7,206 bases of DNA from a bacterium (GTDB lineage: Bacteria > Patescibacteriota > Minisyncoccia > CAIUEV01 > JAHKAQ01). The DNA is taken from positions 1 to 7,206 of the forward strand of contig JAGYOS010000066.1 in assembly GCA_018399475.1 (NCBI GenBank), read 5' to 3'. This document shows positions 6,368 through 7,206 of the stretch, piece by piece (position 1 is the stretch's first letter; every line of letters begins with the position of its first letter). The notes below the pieces were generated by a model. The model searched no databases and was not told where the DNA came from. It saw only the letters and a program-made list of their open reading frames with translations. Made by a program: the position numbers and the translations under genes.

Positions 6368-6396
6368 ACTATGGTGAAAATAGGTCTTTTTGTCAA
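6368..6396 (-). promoter_or_regulatory. Sigma-70-type promoter for prfB-ftsE-ftsX-TPR
   Basis: The minus strand holds a perfect -35 TTGACA (6396-6391), a 17-base spacer and the -10 hexamer CATAGT (6373-6368, four of six matches). Transcription would start near 6361, giving a leader of about 24 bases before the prfB ATG at 6337. Its placement independently supports that upstream start. A second CATAAT preceded by TTTG lies at 6353-6348 but has no matching -35. Confidence 0.65.
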
Positions 6397-6469
6397 TTTA
6401 AACTATTTAAATTTTAAGCTGAAGTGTAATCACCTTTTAAAAAAGCGATAGAAATTGCAGTTCGAGCTG

Positions 6470-6501
6470 GAAAATAAACCGGAGAAACCGGCTTTTCCGG
6501 T
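6470..6501 (-). terminator. Rho-independent terminator after manC
   Basis: About 37 bases after the manC stop the minus strand has an inverted repeat at 6501-6478. ACCGGA pairs with TCCGGT, followed by one A/C mismatch and two A-T pairs around a GCCGGT-containing loop. It is followed by TTATTTT on the minus strand. The plus-strand side lacks a T-run, so it acts in the manC direction. The internal CCGG can also pair with either arm, giving shorter alternative stems. It separates manC from the prfB promoter. Confidence 0.55.
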
Positions 6502-6537
6502 AAAATAAGTCGAAAGGTTGGCGAAAGAAAAAAACTA

Positions 6538-7206
6538 TTAGAGGTATTTCCGCCTTTTTTTATTTTTTTTCATCTCTTCAACGATCTTTTTTACATCTTG
6601 AGACCTTCCCTTAGGACAAACCAGTAAAGCATCCGGGGTGTCAACAATAATCATATCATCCACTCCAATGGTAGCCACTATTTTACCCGGATAAGAATAG
6701 ATGAGACTTTGGCTTGTATCTAAGCCTGCCCAGTCGCCTTTAAACATATTGCCATTCTTATCTTTTTCCAAAACGGCTTTTTTGTGAAGCACATCCCAAT
6801 CTCCAATGTCGCTCCAGCCGAATTCTCCTTTAATTATAAAGATATCTTGAGGATTCATTTTTTCCGTTACCGCATAATCAATCATTATTCTGGGGATTTT
6901 GGAGTATTGGCGGGCAATTTCCACTCCCCCTTTTTTTAATTCCAAAAGTTCAATCACTTTTTTCAAGGGTGTATAAATTTCCGGCGCATATTTTTTAAAA
7001 GCTTTTAGAAAAAGCCGCGGAGTCCACATGTAAAAATTTCCATGCCAAAGATAACAGCCGCTTTCAATATACTTTTTGGCTTTCGCGTAAACCGGTTTTT
7101 CTTTATGTCCTAAAAATTCATAAATTTCAATGCCGTTGTGGTGGCTGATTCTCTTACCTATTTTGGTATAGCCTAAAGCCGTAGATGGATTCTCCGGAAC
7201 TATGCC
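6538..7206 (-). CDS. manC: Mannose-1-phosphate guanylyltransferase, C-terminal 222 residues (5' end outside window)
   Basis: This enzyme makes GDP-mannose and pyrophosphate from mannose-1-phosphate and GTP in the cytoplasm, supplying mannose and derived sugars for surface polysaccharides. The frame is open to the right edge; an ATG at 7029 is internal, since family-conserved sequence continues before it. Visible blocks, numbered from the edge, are PENPSTALGYTKIG (4-17), the EKP of the sugar-binding region (36-38), CYLWHGNFYMW (51-61), the family signature IDYAVTEK (109-116) and GWSDIGDWD (130-138). The C-terminal strand-rich end is VDDMIIVDTPDALLVCPKGRSQDVKKIV. The nucleotide-binding N-terminal part (roughly 130 residues) lies off the window. 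The protein stops soon after the transferase fold in a basic tail (KKNKKRRKYL), so it lacks the C-terminal phosphomannose isomerase cupin of bifunctional AlgA/XanB types. The LWHGNFYMW segment differs from the more usual FxWNxGMF version. Confidence 0.93.
   Translation of the reverse strand, partial: GIVPENPSTALGYTKIGKRISHHNGIEIYEFLGHKEKPVYAKAKKYIESGCYLWHGNFYMWTPRLFLKAFKKYAPEIYTPLKKVIELLELKKGGVEIARQYSKIPRIMIDYAVTEKMNPQDIFIIKGEFGWSDIGDWDVLHKKAVLEKDKNGNMFKGDWAGLDTSQSLIYSYPGKIVATIGVDDMIIVDTPDALLVCPKGRSQDVKKIVEEMKKNKKRRKYL

Noticed and set aside
6239..6451. Plus-strand open frame of 70 codons over the prfB start and promoter
   Set aside because: It lies opposite the prfB 5' end and its promoter, resembles no protein family, and is explained by AT-rich antisense sequence.
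1..7206. CRISPR array, insertion sequence, phage or defence system
   Set aside because: No regularly spaced repeats, terminal inverted repeats, transposase, integrase or nuclease-like proteins are seen; all sizeable coding frames are housekeeping genes or their shadows.

Overview
The window is an AT-rich, gene-dense bacterial chromosome segment in which every gene I can support is read from the minus strand. Transcription therefore runs from the right edge (7206) to the left edge (1). It carries ordinary housekeeping genes with tiny spacers. The short EF-Ts, the ATG-proximal A-runs in place of Shine-Dalgarno sites, the scpA gene and the compact layout fit a Patescibacteria/CPR (Parcubacteria-like) genome. 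That assignment is an inference from style, because no rRNA is present. The code is standard: scpA ends in TGA and a release factor 2 gene is present, so this is not a UGA=Gly lineage.

Right to left: (i) 7206-6538 is the 3' part of a mannose-1-phosphate guanylyltransferase gene (manC), closed by a hairpin terminator near 6478-6501. (ii) A clear -35/-10 promoter at 6396-6368 starts a four-gene unit: prfB (RF2), ftsE, ftsX, and a membrane-anchored TPR protein. The prfB gene is longer than its uninterrupted reading frame. It begins at an ATG at 6337, runs 23 codons to an in-frame TGA inside the classic CTT TGA C slippery site, and continues in the +1 frame, giving a 349-residue RF2. (iii) A tRNA-Thr(GGU) gene lies between this unit and the next. 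(iv) rpsB, tsf, a single-domain response regulator and scpA follow in a row, then the start of an unidentified gene that leaves the window at the left edge.

The contents link translation (RF2, uS2, EF-Ts, tRNA-Thr) with division and chromosome upkeep (FtsEX, ScpA) and with nucleotide-sugar supply for surface glycans (ManC). I see no CRISPR array, insertion sequence, phage gene, attachment site or other mobile signature, and no wholly new system. The points most worth a second look are the RF2 recoding site, which lacks the usual strong internal Shine-Dalgarno stimulator, the SPY version of the RF2 stop-recognition tripeptide, and the TPR membrane protein immediately downstream of ftsX. No stretch over 300 bases lacks a gene. 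The longest gap (6338-6537) holds the manC terminator and the prfB promoter.
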